Shown here in pieces: positions 1 through 7,793 of a stretch of DNA of 64,000 bases. The notes beneath the pieces are model-generated. The model was not told the DNA's origin, made no database searches, and saw nothing but the letters and a program-made list of their open reading frames with translations. Positions within the stretch are counted from its first letter, which is position 1, and each line of letters opens with the position of its first letter. The position numbers were made by a program, and so were the translations under genes. Origin of the DNA: Leadbetterella sp964563435. Lineage in GTDB: Bacteria > Bacteroidota > Bacteroidia > Cytophagales > Spirosomataceae. The stretch is taken from contig CAZLXI010000002.1 in assembly GCA_964563435.1 (NCBI GenBank), forward strand, positions 1 through 64,000, given 5' to 3'.

Positions 1-362
1 TGGGCCTGCGTTCAGTGCTGATGCCGCACAAGGTGCCGGAGGTTTTATCCTGGGATAAATATGACCGGGGAATGCTGGTCTGTCATCAGTCGTTTATTGC
101 CCGGAGAGCGATAGCACCCGCTTACCGGACAGATAATCTCAGTGCCGATATCGACTGGGAGATCCAATGTCTGAAAAGCTCTTCAAAGGTGTTTCAGTAT
201 CCGGGTATCCTCGCGCGCTACCTTACCGGAGGGATATCTCATCAGCACCAATGGAAATCCTGGAAGGATCGTTACCGGGTATTGCAGGAACATTTTGGTT
301 TTCTGCCTAATTTATATAACCACCTGAAGATAGTGGTAAGGTCACTGACACGCAGGAAATAA
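1..362 (+). CDS. Glycosyltransferase family 2, C-terminal part (partial at window edge)
   Basis: The open frame runs in from the left edge of the window and ends at the TAA at 360-362, so only the last roughly 120 residues are visible. The GTG at 15 is probably internal, because the frame is open upstream and reads GLRSVLMPHK. The pattern around residues GMLVCHQSFIARR followed by DIDWEIQCLK is typical of the C-terminal half of Bacteroidota GT-A family 2 glycosyltransferases, which build surface polysaccharide. The catalytic DXD region lies outside the window. The gene converges on bshB1, with 58 bp between them. Family assignment is from memory of the pattern; donor and acceptor cannot be told. 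Confidence 0.65.
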   Translation, partial: GLRSVLMPHKVPEVLSWDKYDRGMLVCHQSFIARRAIAPAYRTDNLSADIDWEIQCLKSSSKVFQYPGILARYLTGGISHQHQWKSWKDRYRVLQEHFGFLPNLYNHLKIVVRSLTRRK

Positions 363-420
363 AGAGCGGTATAGACAAATCGGGCCGCGAAAAAGTAACC
401 TTCCGCGGCAGAAGAGAGGA

Positions 421-1140
421 TTACACCAGATCGAATAAGCTATTCACTCCGGGCGTTTTCGATTTGATAAATCCTTCACCGTAGCGAACACCGATCTGAT
501 GGCCGAACTCCTGGCCCCGGCTGTTTATAAATTCCAGGAATTCCGGTGAGGATATATAACTGGCGGGTTCTTGCGATTCCGGATCAAAAAACTGGCTCTT
601 AAAGGCCAGAATACTGGCGGTTTTGATGTGCCAGAAGTTGGTAACATCCACTACGAAGTCTGGTTTAAGCAGCCTGTCCTGGATATAATGATAGGCATTT
701 TTAGGGCGCCATGCGGTCTGTTCGGCGCCATCTGCATCAAAGGTTACCACTTTACGGAGTCCGCTGTAAAAGCAGGCTTCGGTACAAAGTTGTGCAGCCC
801 TTCCGTGGTCGGGATGACGGTCTTCAGGAGCATTGAGTAATACAATCTCAGGCCTGTATTTCCGAATTATTCTGATAATCTCCAGTTGATGTTCAGGATC
901 ATTTTTAAAAAAACCGTCTTTAAAGCCCAGGTTTTCACGGGCAGAAAGATTCAGGATGGCGGCGGAGGCTGCAGCTTCTTCCAAACGGAGAGGGCCGCTT
1001 CCGCGGGTACCGAGCTCGCCCTGTGTTAGGTCAGTGATCACCACTTTTTTACCGGCAGCTATCTCTTTGGCAAGGGTAGCGGAGCATCCCAGTTCGGCAT
1101 CATCGGGATGTGCTGAAAAGACCAATATATCAATTTTCAT
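421..1140 (-). CDS. bshB1: Bacillithiol biosynthesis deacetylase BshB1
   Basis: This 239-residue protein has the LmbE/PIG-L zinc deacetylase signature AHPDDAE at residues 10-16 and the second metal/catalytic motif HPDHGR at 109-114. Family members of this length in Bacteroidota remove the acetyl group from GlcNAc-malate to give GlcN-malate, the second step in making the thiol bacillithiol. The start ATG at 1140 overlaps the TAA stop of the upstream M23 peptidase gene as TAATG, so the two are translationally coupled. No bshA or bshC is visible in the window. A related PIG-L deacetylase acting on another N-acetylglucosaminide is the main alternative, but the length and N-terminus fit BshB1 well. 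Confidence 0.9.
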   Translation of the reverse strand: MKIDILVFSAHPDDAELGCSATLAKEIAAGKKVVITDLTQGELGTRGSGPLRLEEAAASAAILNLSARENLGFKDGFFKNDPEHQLEIIRIIRKYRPEIVLLNAPEDRHPDHGRAAQLCTEACFYSGLRKVVTFDADGAEQTAWRPKNAYHYIQDRLLKPDFVVDVTNFWHIKTASILAFKSQFFDPESQEPASYISSPEFLEFINSRGQEFGHQIGVRYGEGFIKSKTPGVNSLFDLV

Positions 1141-2342
1141 TATCTTACTCGAAGTCTTAAACCGGGATAAATCTTTTTGTTCAGAGGGATTCTGTTAAGC
1201 TGGGCCAGTTCCCGGGCAGTCATGTTGAACCTTCTGGCAATCGACGACAGGGTTTCCCCCTTCCTGACGGAGTGCCATAATTTTTGCACCGTTTTTACAG
1301 GCACTTCTTCTTCAAAATCATCGAGATCCTCATTGTCATCCATCGAATCACCGCCGGCGGTTTCGCTGCTGCGGAAGTTGGGCGGAATGGATCGTCCGCC
1401 CCGGAGGTAATCGTAAAGGCGGGAGGATATGGTAAATTCCTGGGAGCGGATCCGGATCTGGTTAGGGGTATATTCATAAATATTTTCGGTGTCAAACTGG
1501 TTTCCTTCATACCGGGTTTCGTAATGAAGATGCGGCCCCGAGCTACGGCCCGTACTGCCTCCGAGGCCGATAACGTCACCTGCCTTTACCAGGGTATTGG
1601 GTTCGAACGCTATCTTGGAGAGATGACCATAAAGTGTTTCCAGTCCGTTGTAATGTCTGAGTAGTACCGTCCTGCCGTAACCGTTAAATGTACCGCTGAT
1701 CCGGACAATACCATCAAAAGCTGCGTATACCTTGTCACCGGTATCCAGAGAAAGATCGGTCCCCTTGTGCCAGCGACGGTTACGATAACCGAAATGAGAT
1801 GTCAGGCGGAAATTGTCAAGCATCGGAGCCCAGTTACGCCCTTCTTTTTCGTTATAAAGTGTAATGTTAACGATCTCGTTGAAGGTCTTCGGGGGGGTAC
1901 CGTACGGATTGAGGCTTTTGGTGTCCCATACCGAGTAATAAGACGCTACCTTTACCATGTTCTCACTGCCTGCAAACTGAGCTTCTTCCTCTATTTCGAG
2001 AATGATTAATTCCCCTTCGTCCAGAGAAGATGTATCTTCATGTACAATATTGTTGATCTCCCGCAACGGTTCTATCCGTATTCCTTCCTTATAGTTGGAA
2101 TTAGGGCCTGCCGGTGCGGCCGCTTTATTGCTGTTGCTCCCTTCGTACTGGTTAGAGAACCGGAGGCGGGGTTCATCTTCAAAAATAAAATCAAACTCGT
2201 CTTTTTTGGTAGTTTCTTTCTTCGCCGGAGTATTCTTGGACGACTGCGGTATTTTAGGCGCTGAGATTATTTTGCCCTTTTCTTTCTGCGAAAACCCTTG
2301 TAAAGCAAAACAGATAAATACGATGGTTATATATTTGTTCAT
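1140..2342 (-). CDS. Secreted M23 family metallopeptidase with C-terminal LysM domain
   Basis: The 400-residue protein begins with a signal peptide (hydrophobic residues 4-17, then a likely cut near FSQ). A charged low-complexity linker spans roughly 20-60. The lysostaphin-type zinc peptidase domain lies at about 180-285, with HKGTD at 192-196 and HLHYE from 271 supplying the usual ligands. A LysM peptidoglycan-binding domain occupies the last 45 residues. It should cut peptide cross-links of peptidoglycan in the periplasm or act as a divisome-type hydrolase. Its stop overlaps the start of bshB1, and 45 bp separate its start from the glycosyltransferase gene upstream, so it may be read from the polysaccharide operon. 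Confidence 0.88.
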   Translation of the reverse strand: MNKYITIVFICFALQGFSQKEKGKIISAPKIPQSSKNTPAKKETTKKDEFDFIFEDEPRLRFSNQYEGSNSNKAAAPAGPNSNYKEGIRIEPLREINNIVHEDTSSLDEGELIILEIEEEAQFAGSENMVKVASYYSVWDTKSLNPYGTPPKTFNEIVNITLYNEKEGRNWAPMLDNFRLTSHFGYRNRRWHKGTDLSLDTGDKVYAAFDGIVRISGTFNGYGRTVLLRHYNGLETLYGHLSKIAFEPNTLVKAGDVIGLGGSTGRSSGPHLHYETRYEGNQFDTENIYEYTPNQIRIRSQEFTISSRLYDYLRGGRSIPPNFRSSETAGGDSMDDNEDLDDFEEEVPVKTVQKLWHSVRKGETLSSIARRFNMTARELAQLNRIPLNKKIYPGLRLRVR

Positions 2343-2387
2343 ATTCAGGTTCTTTCTTTTTTAACCCGACAACGTCCCTAAATATTG

Positions 2388-3602
2388 TCAGGATCCCTGT
2401 AAAAAAATAAAATTTTCGTCCACAAGATCCCTGATCTTTTTCATGGAACTGTTAAAGTTATAGCGCTCCAGTACTTTTTTCTGTGCTGCTTCGCCCCGTT
2501 TTTTCTTTTCCGAAGGAGTAACCGACGCGATCAGGGCGGCCATCTGTTCCACATTCAGGTATTCCGCCTGCCATCCGGCGTCCTGTTCGATGAATTCATC
2601 TCCTCCCCCCGTATTTTTAAAAGCCAGTACAGGCTTTTGGCACAGGGCGGCTTCCAGCATCACCAGTGGAAAAGGATCTTCCCGGCTGCAAAGTAAGAAC
2701 AGGTCCATGGCGTTGATCAGTTCCACGGCCGCAGGAGTGGGCGGCAGCCAGGCGATTTTATCGCTTATGCCCAGCCTGGCGGCATCGTATTCCAGGTGGC
2801 TTTTTATCGGGTCATCCTCCCGGATCCCGATCCAGGCAAAGCGGATCGACGGATCTGAAACGCGGGCCGCTATCTGTACAAAAATGTCGGGAGCCTTGCG
2901 CCAGTCGGCATTGCCACAGGCGCCTATCCAGGTATATCCCGGGTCTAAGCCCCATTCCTGAAGAACCTCCGTCCGGTCGGAATGTGTATGAACCTTCAGG
3001 ATCTGTTCATTATCCACGAAGGAGTGAATGACGCGGATCCGGTCGGTTTTCTCATATTGGCGAAGATGGACCGCTACGGCATCGGAGCAGGCTACTATGG
3101 TATCGGAGTGGCGGAACAGGAGCGGCAGCGCATCGGCCGGTCCATACTGGCTGATGGAGTAGGAAAGTTCATGGATATGCGTTACCAACGGTACCTGCCA
3201 GGTAGATTTCAGACTCTCCAGGAGGTGGACAGCCGCAATAGTGTTCACATACACCAGCCCGATCTGATGCTTTGCTTTGATCGTTTCCAGTACCGTGGGC
3301 GGGTTTCTCAGGAGGCGGCTCCATCGTGAAATTGCAGGGCGGCTTACCGCCGACCGGCTCATCGAATAGGTCACAAAGCGGCTTTCGAAGGTTTCCCGCA
3401 AGTTCCCCCAGTCGTTCACCAGGAGAAGAACCACCGAATAGCCGTTATCCTGCAGGTAAGCCATGACATTATACAGGAAGATCTGTGCCCCCGCCCGGTT
3501 GGCATCATGACTGACGAATAATATTTCCTTCTTATCCTGCAAACCGTCACTAGATATGGGCGTTGATAATACGGGCTGTTTTCCGGACGATCTCATGATC
3601 AA
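2388..3602 (-). CDS. Glycosyltransferase family 4
   Basis: The sequence has the GT-B fold features of GT4 enzymes: an N-terminal FVSHDANRAGAQ segment (near residue 30) and the nucleotide-sugar E-x7-E region in EDPFPLVMLEA near the C-terminus. It probably transfers a sugar from an NDP-donor to the growing surface glycan on the cytoplasmic side. With the ATG at 3602 the gene overlaps the end of the aminotransferase gene by 53 bp and starts with an uncharacteristic 20-residue leader. A TTG at 3542, eight bases past the aminotransferase stop, would give a 384-residue protein starting just before the first beta strand. I consider that equally likely. The sugar specificity cannot be read from sequence. 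Confidence 0.82.
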   Translation of the reverse strand: MIMRSSGKQPVLSTPISSDGLQDKKEILFVSHDANRAGAQIFLYNVMAYLQDNGYSVVLLLVNDWGNLRETFESRFVTYSMSRSAVSRPAISRWSRLLRNPPTVLETIKAKHQIGLVYVNTIAAVHLLESLKSTWQVPLVTHIHELSYSISQYGPADALPLLFRHSDTIVACSDAVAVHLRQYEKTDRIRVIHSFVDNEQILKVHTHSDRTEVLQEWGLDPGYTWIGACGNADWRKAPDIFVQIAARVSDPSIRFAWIGIREDDPIKSHLEYDAARLGISDKIAWLPPTPAAVELINAMDLFLLCSREDPFPLVMLEAALCQKPVLAFKNTGGGDEFIEQDAGWQAEYLNVEQMAALIASVTPSEKKKRGEAAQKKVLERYNFNSSMKKIRDLVDENFIFLQGS

Positions 3603-4635
3603 GATCCGGGTAAAGAGGCAAAGAGATCACCCGTGGAGAAATATCCTCACTCACAGGGCAGTCATACTTCACCGGAACATATTTCAGGGTATTGAGCGTG
3701 GGGTAAAAATACCTTCTCGGGTAGATATTCTCCCGGTTAAGCGCTTCAATGACCTGCAAGGTGGTGGTCATGTCGGGCAAAACCACCGGATAATAAGCAT
3801 AATTGTATACCAGGTCGCTGGCTCTTTCGGTAGGCTTGTACAACTTTTTCCAGTTCAGGAGTTCGTCGTAAATGGCAAAAACCTGTCTCCGGCCCGCAAT
3901 GATGGCGTCGAGATGTCTCAGGTTGACCAGGCCCATAGCAGCATGGAATTCCGAGTTTTTACCGTTTACTCCCGGCAGGAAATATTCGTCCTGAACGTGA
4001 CCGAAGCTGCGCATGAGCCTGATGGTCTCGTAGAGCCCGGGATCATGGCATACCACACAGCCGCCTTCTACGGTGTGGAAGACCTTGGTGGCATGAAAGC
4101 TGCAGGTCGAAACATCGCCGTAAGCCAGCAGCGAACGGCCGTTATATTCCACACCAAAGGCATGGGCCGCATCATAAATGATCTTCAGGCCATACTTTTT
4201 CCCCAGCGCTTCCAGTTTTTCCACGTTGCAGGGATTTCCGTACACATGGGTGGCCAGCAGTGCGGTGGTTTTTTCGGTGATAAGACTTTCCACCTGGTCG
4301 GCATTAATGTTTAGGTCTTCGGGATTGATGTCTGCAAAAACCGGCTTCAGATTTTCCCACAAGATGGAAGTGGTGGTAGCACAGTAGGAGAAGGGGGTGG
4401 TAATGATCTCTCCCGACAGATCCAGCGCCTTGATGGCCAGCTGAATGGCGATGGTTCCGTTACCCGTGATCGCCAGGTAGGGCAGATCCAGCTTTTGCTG
4501 CAGTTTTTGTTCGAGCTCTACCAGGAGGGGGCCGTTATTGGTCAGCCATTCCGATGCCCAGACCCTTTCCAGCATCCGTTCGTATTCCTGCCTCGGAGGG
4601 AGGAATGATTTGGTTACATTTATTCTGTCGGTCAT
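3550..4635 (-). CDS. DegT/DnrJ/EryC1 family sugar aminotransferase
   Basis: This 361-residue protein is a PLP-dependent aminotransferase that installs an amino group on a nucleotide-linked keto-sugar. The internal-aldimine lysine is K184 in the FHATKVFHTVEGG segment, and D155 in IIYDAAHAFG should contact the pyridine nitrogen. The start overlaps the stop of the ABC ATPase gene by 4 bp (ATGA), which indicates translational coupling. Its position inside the exporter operon suggests it makes an amino sugar of the exported glycan. The family also includes enzymes for UDP-4-keto-arabinose and dTDP-sugars, so the exact substrate is open. Confidence 0.85.
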   Translation of the reverse strand: MTDRINVTKSFLPPRQEYERMLERVWASEWLTNNGPLLVELEQKLQQKLDLPYLAITGNGTIAIQLAIKALDLSGEIITTPFSYCATTTSILWENLKPVFADINPEDLNINADQVESLITEKTTALLATHVYGNPCNVEKLEALGKKYGLKIIYDAAHAFGVEYNGRSLLAYGDVSTCSFHATKVFHTVEGGCVVCHDPGLYETIRLMRSFGHVQDEYFLPGVNGKNSEFHAAMGLVNLRHLDAIIAGRRQVFAIYDELLNWKKLYKPTERASDLVYNYAYYPVVLPDMTTTLQVIEALNRENIYPRRYFYPTLNTLKYVPVKYDCPVSEDISPRVISLPLYPDLDHEIVRKTARIINAHI

Positions 4636-5873
4636 GATAGTTCGGTTTGCCAGGATTTTACCCGTATCATTTTAGGACGAATGGCCCCCGGCCATTTGCC
4701 CACCCAGTCGGTACCTTCGCGGTAATCAATGATGTCAAATGCGATGGCGTCTTCGAAAAAGTACACCGGCGCCAGGCGCTCTCTTACGATCATCACCGAG
4801 ATATAATAGGAGCCGTCGTTCAGGAAATCGCCGGGGATCTCACAAACCGACTTCACGGTGCCTTTCCGGTAGAACTGTGCCTCATCACCGATATTAAAAA
4901 CGCACTCCCCGGTCATACTATACAGAAAAATGCTTACGTTCAGTTCCGCATTTTCCACAAAATTCCAATATTCCAGCTCCAGGCGAAACGGAGTGGTGGT
5001 ATCCAGGTTAGGCCGGGTATGGCTTTCGTCCGGCACGAGCCGGATGGTCTTTATTTTGACAAAATCATTTCCGGGAGCCTGATCCGGGTCTGTCCACGAT
5101 TGCTCCAGCTGGAATTTAGAAACGTTCTTTACATATTCGGTGATCACTTCGTCGATGGGTCCGAACCTGATCAGCTCACCGGACCTCAGGTAAGCGCCTT
5201 TGTCGCAAAGTCCCTGTACGGCGGTCAGGTTATGGGAAACGAAAAGCAGCGTTCTTCCGCTGCTGGATACGTCTCTCATTTTCCCTATACTTTTTTTCTG
5301 GAAGTCGGCGTCACCCACAGCCAGCACCTCATCCACCACCAGGATCTCCGGCTCCAGGTGGGCTGCAATGGCGAAACCCAGGCGTACGTACATCCCGGAA
5401 GAATATCTTTTTACGGGAGTGTCAATAAATTTTTCTATGCCGGCAAAATCCACGATAGCGTCAAATTGCCGGTGAATTTCGGTCTTTTTCATGCCCAGGA
5501 TAGCGCCGTTCAGGAAAATGTTCTCCCGGCCCGTGAGTTCGGGATGAAAACCCGTTCCTACTTCCAGAAGGCTGGCCATACGCCCCCTGATCCTGACGCT
5601 CCCGGTAGTAGGTTCTGTGATCTGGCTGAGTATTTTCAGCAGCGTGGACTTTCCGGCTCCGTTAGCACCCACCAGTCCCAGCCTGTCGCCCTGCTGAACT
5701 TCAAAGCTGACATTTTTCAATGCCCAGAAATCCTGTTTGGTATCGACGGACTTTCCGGCGCTGAGCAGCTTTTTAGACCAGCCGGTAAGGGTATCCCGAA
5801 GGTCGTCATTCGACTTTCCTTTGTTGTTCAGGATATATTTTTTGGAAATATTTTCAACACTGAGTACGGTCAT
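4632..5873 (-). CDS. Polysaccharide ABC transporter ATP-binding protein (Wzt-like) with C-terminal cargo domain
   Basis: The nucleotide-binding domain covers about residues 1-245, with Walker A GANGAGKST at 69-77, signature YSSGM at 157-161 and Walker B ILVVDEVLAVGD near 177-188. It energises export of O-antigen-type glycan or teichoic acid-like polymers together with the adjacent permease. The remaining roughly 165 residues resemble the beta-sandwich Wzt C-terminal domain, which in characterised systems recognises the modified non-reducing end of the glycan. That extension makes it longer (413) than plain ATPases of the family. It lies 6 bp downstream of the permease gene and overlaps the aminotransferase gene by 4 bp. 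Confidence 0.9.
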   Translation of the reverse strand: MTVLSVENISKKYILNNKGKSNDDLRDTLTGWSKKLLSAGKSVDTKQDFWALKNVSFEVQQGDRLGLVGANGAGKSTLLKILSQITEPTTGSVRIRGRMASLLEVGTGFHPELTGRENIFLNGAILGMKKTEIHRQFDAIVDFAGIEKFIDTPVKRYSSGMYVRLGFAIAAHLEPEILVVDEVLAVGDADFQKKSIGKMRDVSSSGRTLLFVSHNLTAVQGLCDKGAYLRSGELIRFGPIDEVITEYVKNVSKFQLEQSWTDPDQAPGNDFVKIKTIRLVPDESHTRPNLDTTTPFRLELEYWNFVENAELNVSIFLYSMTGECVFNIGDEAQFYRKGTVKSVCEIPGDFLNDGSYYISVMIVRERLAPVYFFEDAIAFDIIDYREGTDWVGKWPGAIRPKMIRVKSWQTELS

Positions 5874-5879
5874 AGATCT

Positions 5880-6722
5880 TTAGATGTAATCCACGAATGT
5901 ATCTTCATGCTTTCTGAAGAAGCGGATAGAGTAAAAGAAAGTGACAAAGATAAACAGGACCAACGGAATAAAGCTGTTCCAGTTAAAAGCCGCAAAGTCA
6001 CCTAACATGGCCCAGCGCATGGCATCTATGCATCCGGTAACGGGGTTCAGCATGGCCAGTTTATAGAAAAAGTTACCGTTAGCGGCGTCTTTATAGGCAT
6101 CGGTCAGGTAGGCCACCGGCGAAAGGAAGGTGCCGAACTGCACCACGAAAGAGATTACCTGTCCGATGTCCCTGTATTTTACATTCAGTACGGCAGCAAT
6201 CAGCCCCACACCGAAAGAAGCCAGAAAAGTTAGCGCCAGTATGAAAGGAATGAAGATGAGTTTCCAGTCAGGGACGTATTGGAAGAAGAGGCAAAGGCCG
6301 GCGAATACACCGAGAGAAACCACTACATCGACCAGCCCTATAAATATGGACGACAGTGGAATGATCAGCCGGGGGAAATATACTTTGGTGACCAGGTTGG
6401 AATTCAGCACCAGGCTGGTGCTGATGGTGGTGAGGCTTTGAGAAAAAAAGAGCCAGACGGTCACACCCACCGAAACGATCAGCATGTAAGGGATGGCCGA
6501 GTCTACATCCAGCTTTCCCAGTCTTCCGAAAGCCAGGGCCATGACCAGCGTGGTGATCAGCGGGCGGACAGCCGCCCAGCCTACTCCCAGTACGGCCTGC
6601 TTATATTTAACGATGATATCACGCTTCGCCAGTATCCAGAACAGCTCATTATAATCCCAGATCTCAGCGATATACTCTGAAATACTTTTTTTATTGGTAA
6701 TTACTCTAACTCTGGAGTCCAT
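5880..6722 (-). CDS. ABC-2 type polysaccharide export permease (Wzm-like)
   Basis: The 280-residue membrane protein has a cytoplasmic N-terminal segment with the SEYIAEIWDYNELFWILAKRDI pattern followed by about six transmembrane helices, as in the Wzm/TagG/KpsM family. It should form the inner-membrane channel moving an undecaprenyl-linked glycan across the membrane with the ATPase encoded directly downstream. The C-terminus (FFRKHEDTFVDYI) is also typical of the family. It is the second cistron after the chain-length-type protein, 8 bp away. Confidence 0.9.
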   Translation of the reverse strand: MDSRVRVITNKKSISEYIAEIWDYNELFWILAKRDIIVKYKQAVLGVGWAAVRPLITTLVMALAFGRLGKLDVDSAIPYMLIVSVGVTVWLFFSQSLTTISTSLVLNSNLVTKVYFPRLIIPLSSIFIGLVDVVVSLGVFAGLCLFFQYVPDWKLIFIPFILALTFLASFGVGLIAAVLNVKYRDIGQVISFVVQFGTFLSPVAYLTDAYKDAANGNFFYKLAMLNPVTGCIDAMRWAMLGDFAAFNWNSFIPLVLFIFVTFFYSIRFFRKHEDTFVDYI

Positions 6723-6730
6723 AAACGCTA

Positions 6731-7792
6731 TTATTCAGACATGATGTCTGAATAAGATTTTCTGAGTGAAATGATAATGATGGTAGCTACCAACAGGATC
6801 AGACCTGTCAACCTCACACTTATTCCTATTCTTGACGTAGCGTCCAGCGGTAATTTTACCGGCGTCAGAATATGAAAAAACTGGGTTTGTTCCACCAACA
6901 GGTTGTTCAGGTTATCCAGGTTGTTTAAGTTAGTGAAGTAGAGATTGGACAGGTAGGTATTATCCCGGGTCAGTTTGCTTTGATTCATCCCGGCCAAAGG
7001 GTTGACCGCATCCGGCTGTTCAAACGTAACACGGGCCAGTTGGGAATCGTTGCCCCGCAGAATTTTGCTCAGGCTGTCGACCCGCTTTTTCTGAACGGCG
7101 ATCATTTTCCGGGTCCGCACAGTCTTCATTTCCGTATAGAAATTTCCTGTGGACGAAAGAAGGAGTTCAATCCAGGTTTTGGCAAGCAGTTCATTGCTGA
7201 TGACGGCCGAAAGAGTATAGATGGAGGTACCCTGTTCTTTCTCCATATTCGTATTTTCAAACAGCTTTTTGTATATATCACCCATCACCTGATTTTCATA
7301 CGGTGAGAATTCGGAAGGTTTTTTCTTTTCAAATCGCATCTCACCGTAAGAAGAGGGCTCACGGAAGAGATTTCCGCCCCATTCTTTGGTTTTGATGTCG
7401 CTGCTGTCAATAAAAAAGTTAACAAAAAGGTCTTTCCTTCCGAAAAGCTCCGTTTCGGTCATCAGGGCATTCTCAAAAACTGTTCTTGACATGATGATCA
7501 GCGGGAAATTGGTGATGTCCATCAGTCCGCTATTGGAAGCGGTATTCCCCATAAAAGCCGAGGCGAGTCCGCCCAGTTGGTTTTGTGCGTTGCCTTCCAG
7601 GTCAATGTTAAACTGGGTGTTGGCTCCGTAGGTTCTGGTGGTGGAGAAATAGTTATTTTTGATCATGTCGTACAGGTTTCCCGCTACCAGCACGATCAGC
7701 AGGAGCTGCCACCAGCTGCCCAAAAACTGAAAATAATTAAAGACCGACTTTAAAAACTCTTTGGTCGATACCTGATCCTTGTTATTGTCCAT
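6731..7792 (-). CDS. Chain-length determinant-type (Wzz/GNVR-like) inner-membrane protein
   Basis: The protein has one membrane helix near the N-terminus (about 25-43, LLLIVLVAGNLYDMI), a long periplasmic middle, and a second helix close to the C-terminus (about 325-345). That is the topology of polysaccharide co-polymerases. It ends shortly after the second helix and carries no Walker motifs or tyrosine cluster, so it lacks the BY-kinase domain of Wzc. It follows the SLBB protein gene by one base, so the pair likely bridges inner membrane and outer-membrane channel. Similarity to Wzz is by topology and context more than by clear motifs. Confidence 0.72.
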   Translation of the reverse strand: MDNNKDQVSTKEFLKSVFNYFQFLGSWWQLLLIVLVAGNLYDMIKNNYFSTTRTYGANTQFNIDLEGNAQNQLGGLASAFMGNTASNSGLMDITNFPLIIMSRTVFENALMTETELFGRKDLFVNFFIDSSDIKTKEWGGNLFREPSSYGEMRFEKKKPSEFSPYENQVMGDIYKKLFENTNMEKEQGTSIYTLSAVISNELLAKTWIELLLSSTGNFYTEMKTVRTRKMIAVQKKRVDSLSKILRGNDSQLARVTFEQPDAVNPLAGMNQSKLTRDNTYLSNLYFTNLNNLDNLNNLLVEQTQFFHILTPVKLPLDATSRIGISVRLTGLILLVATIIIISLRKSYSDIMSE

Positions 7793-7793
7793 C

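Noticed and set aside
4647..6005. 452-codon plus-strand ORF antisense to the Wzt/Wzm genes
   Set aside because: It spans two well-recognised genes on the other strand and its translation is low in recognisable structure. It is a shadow frame.
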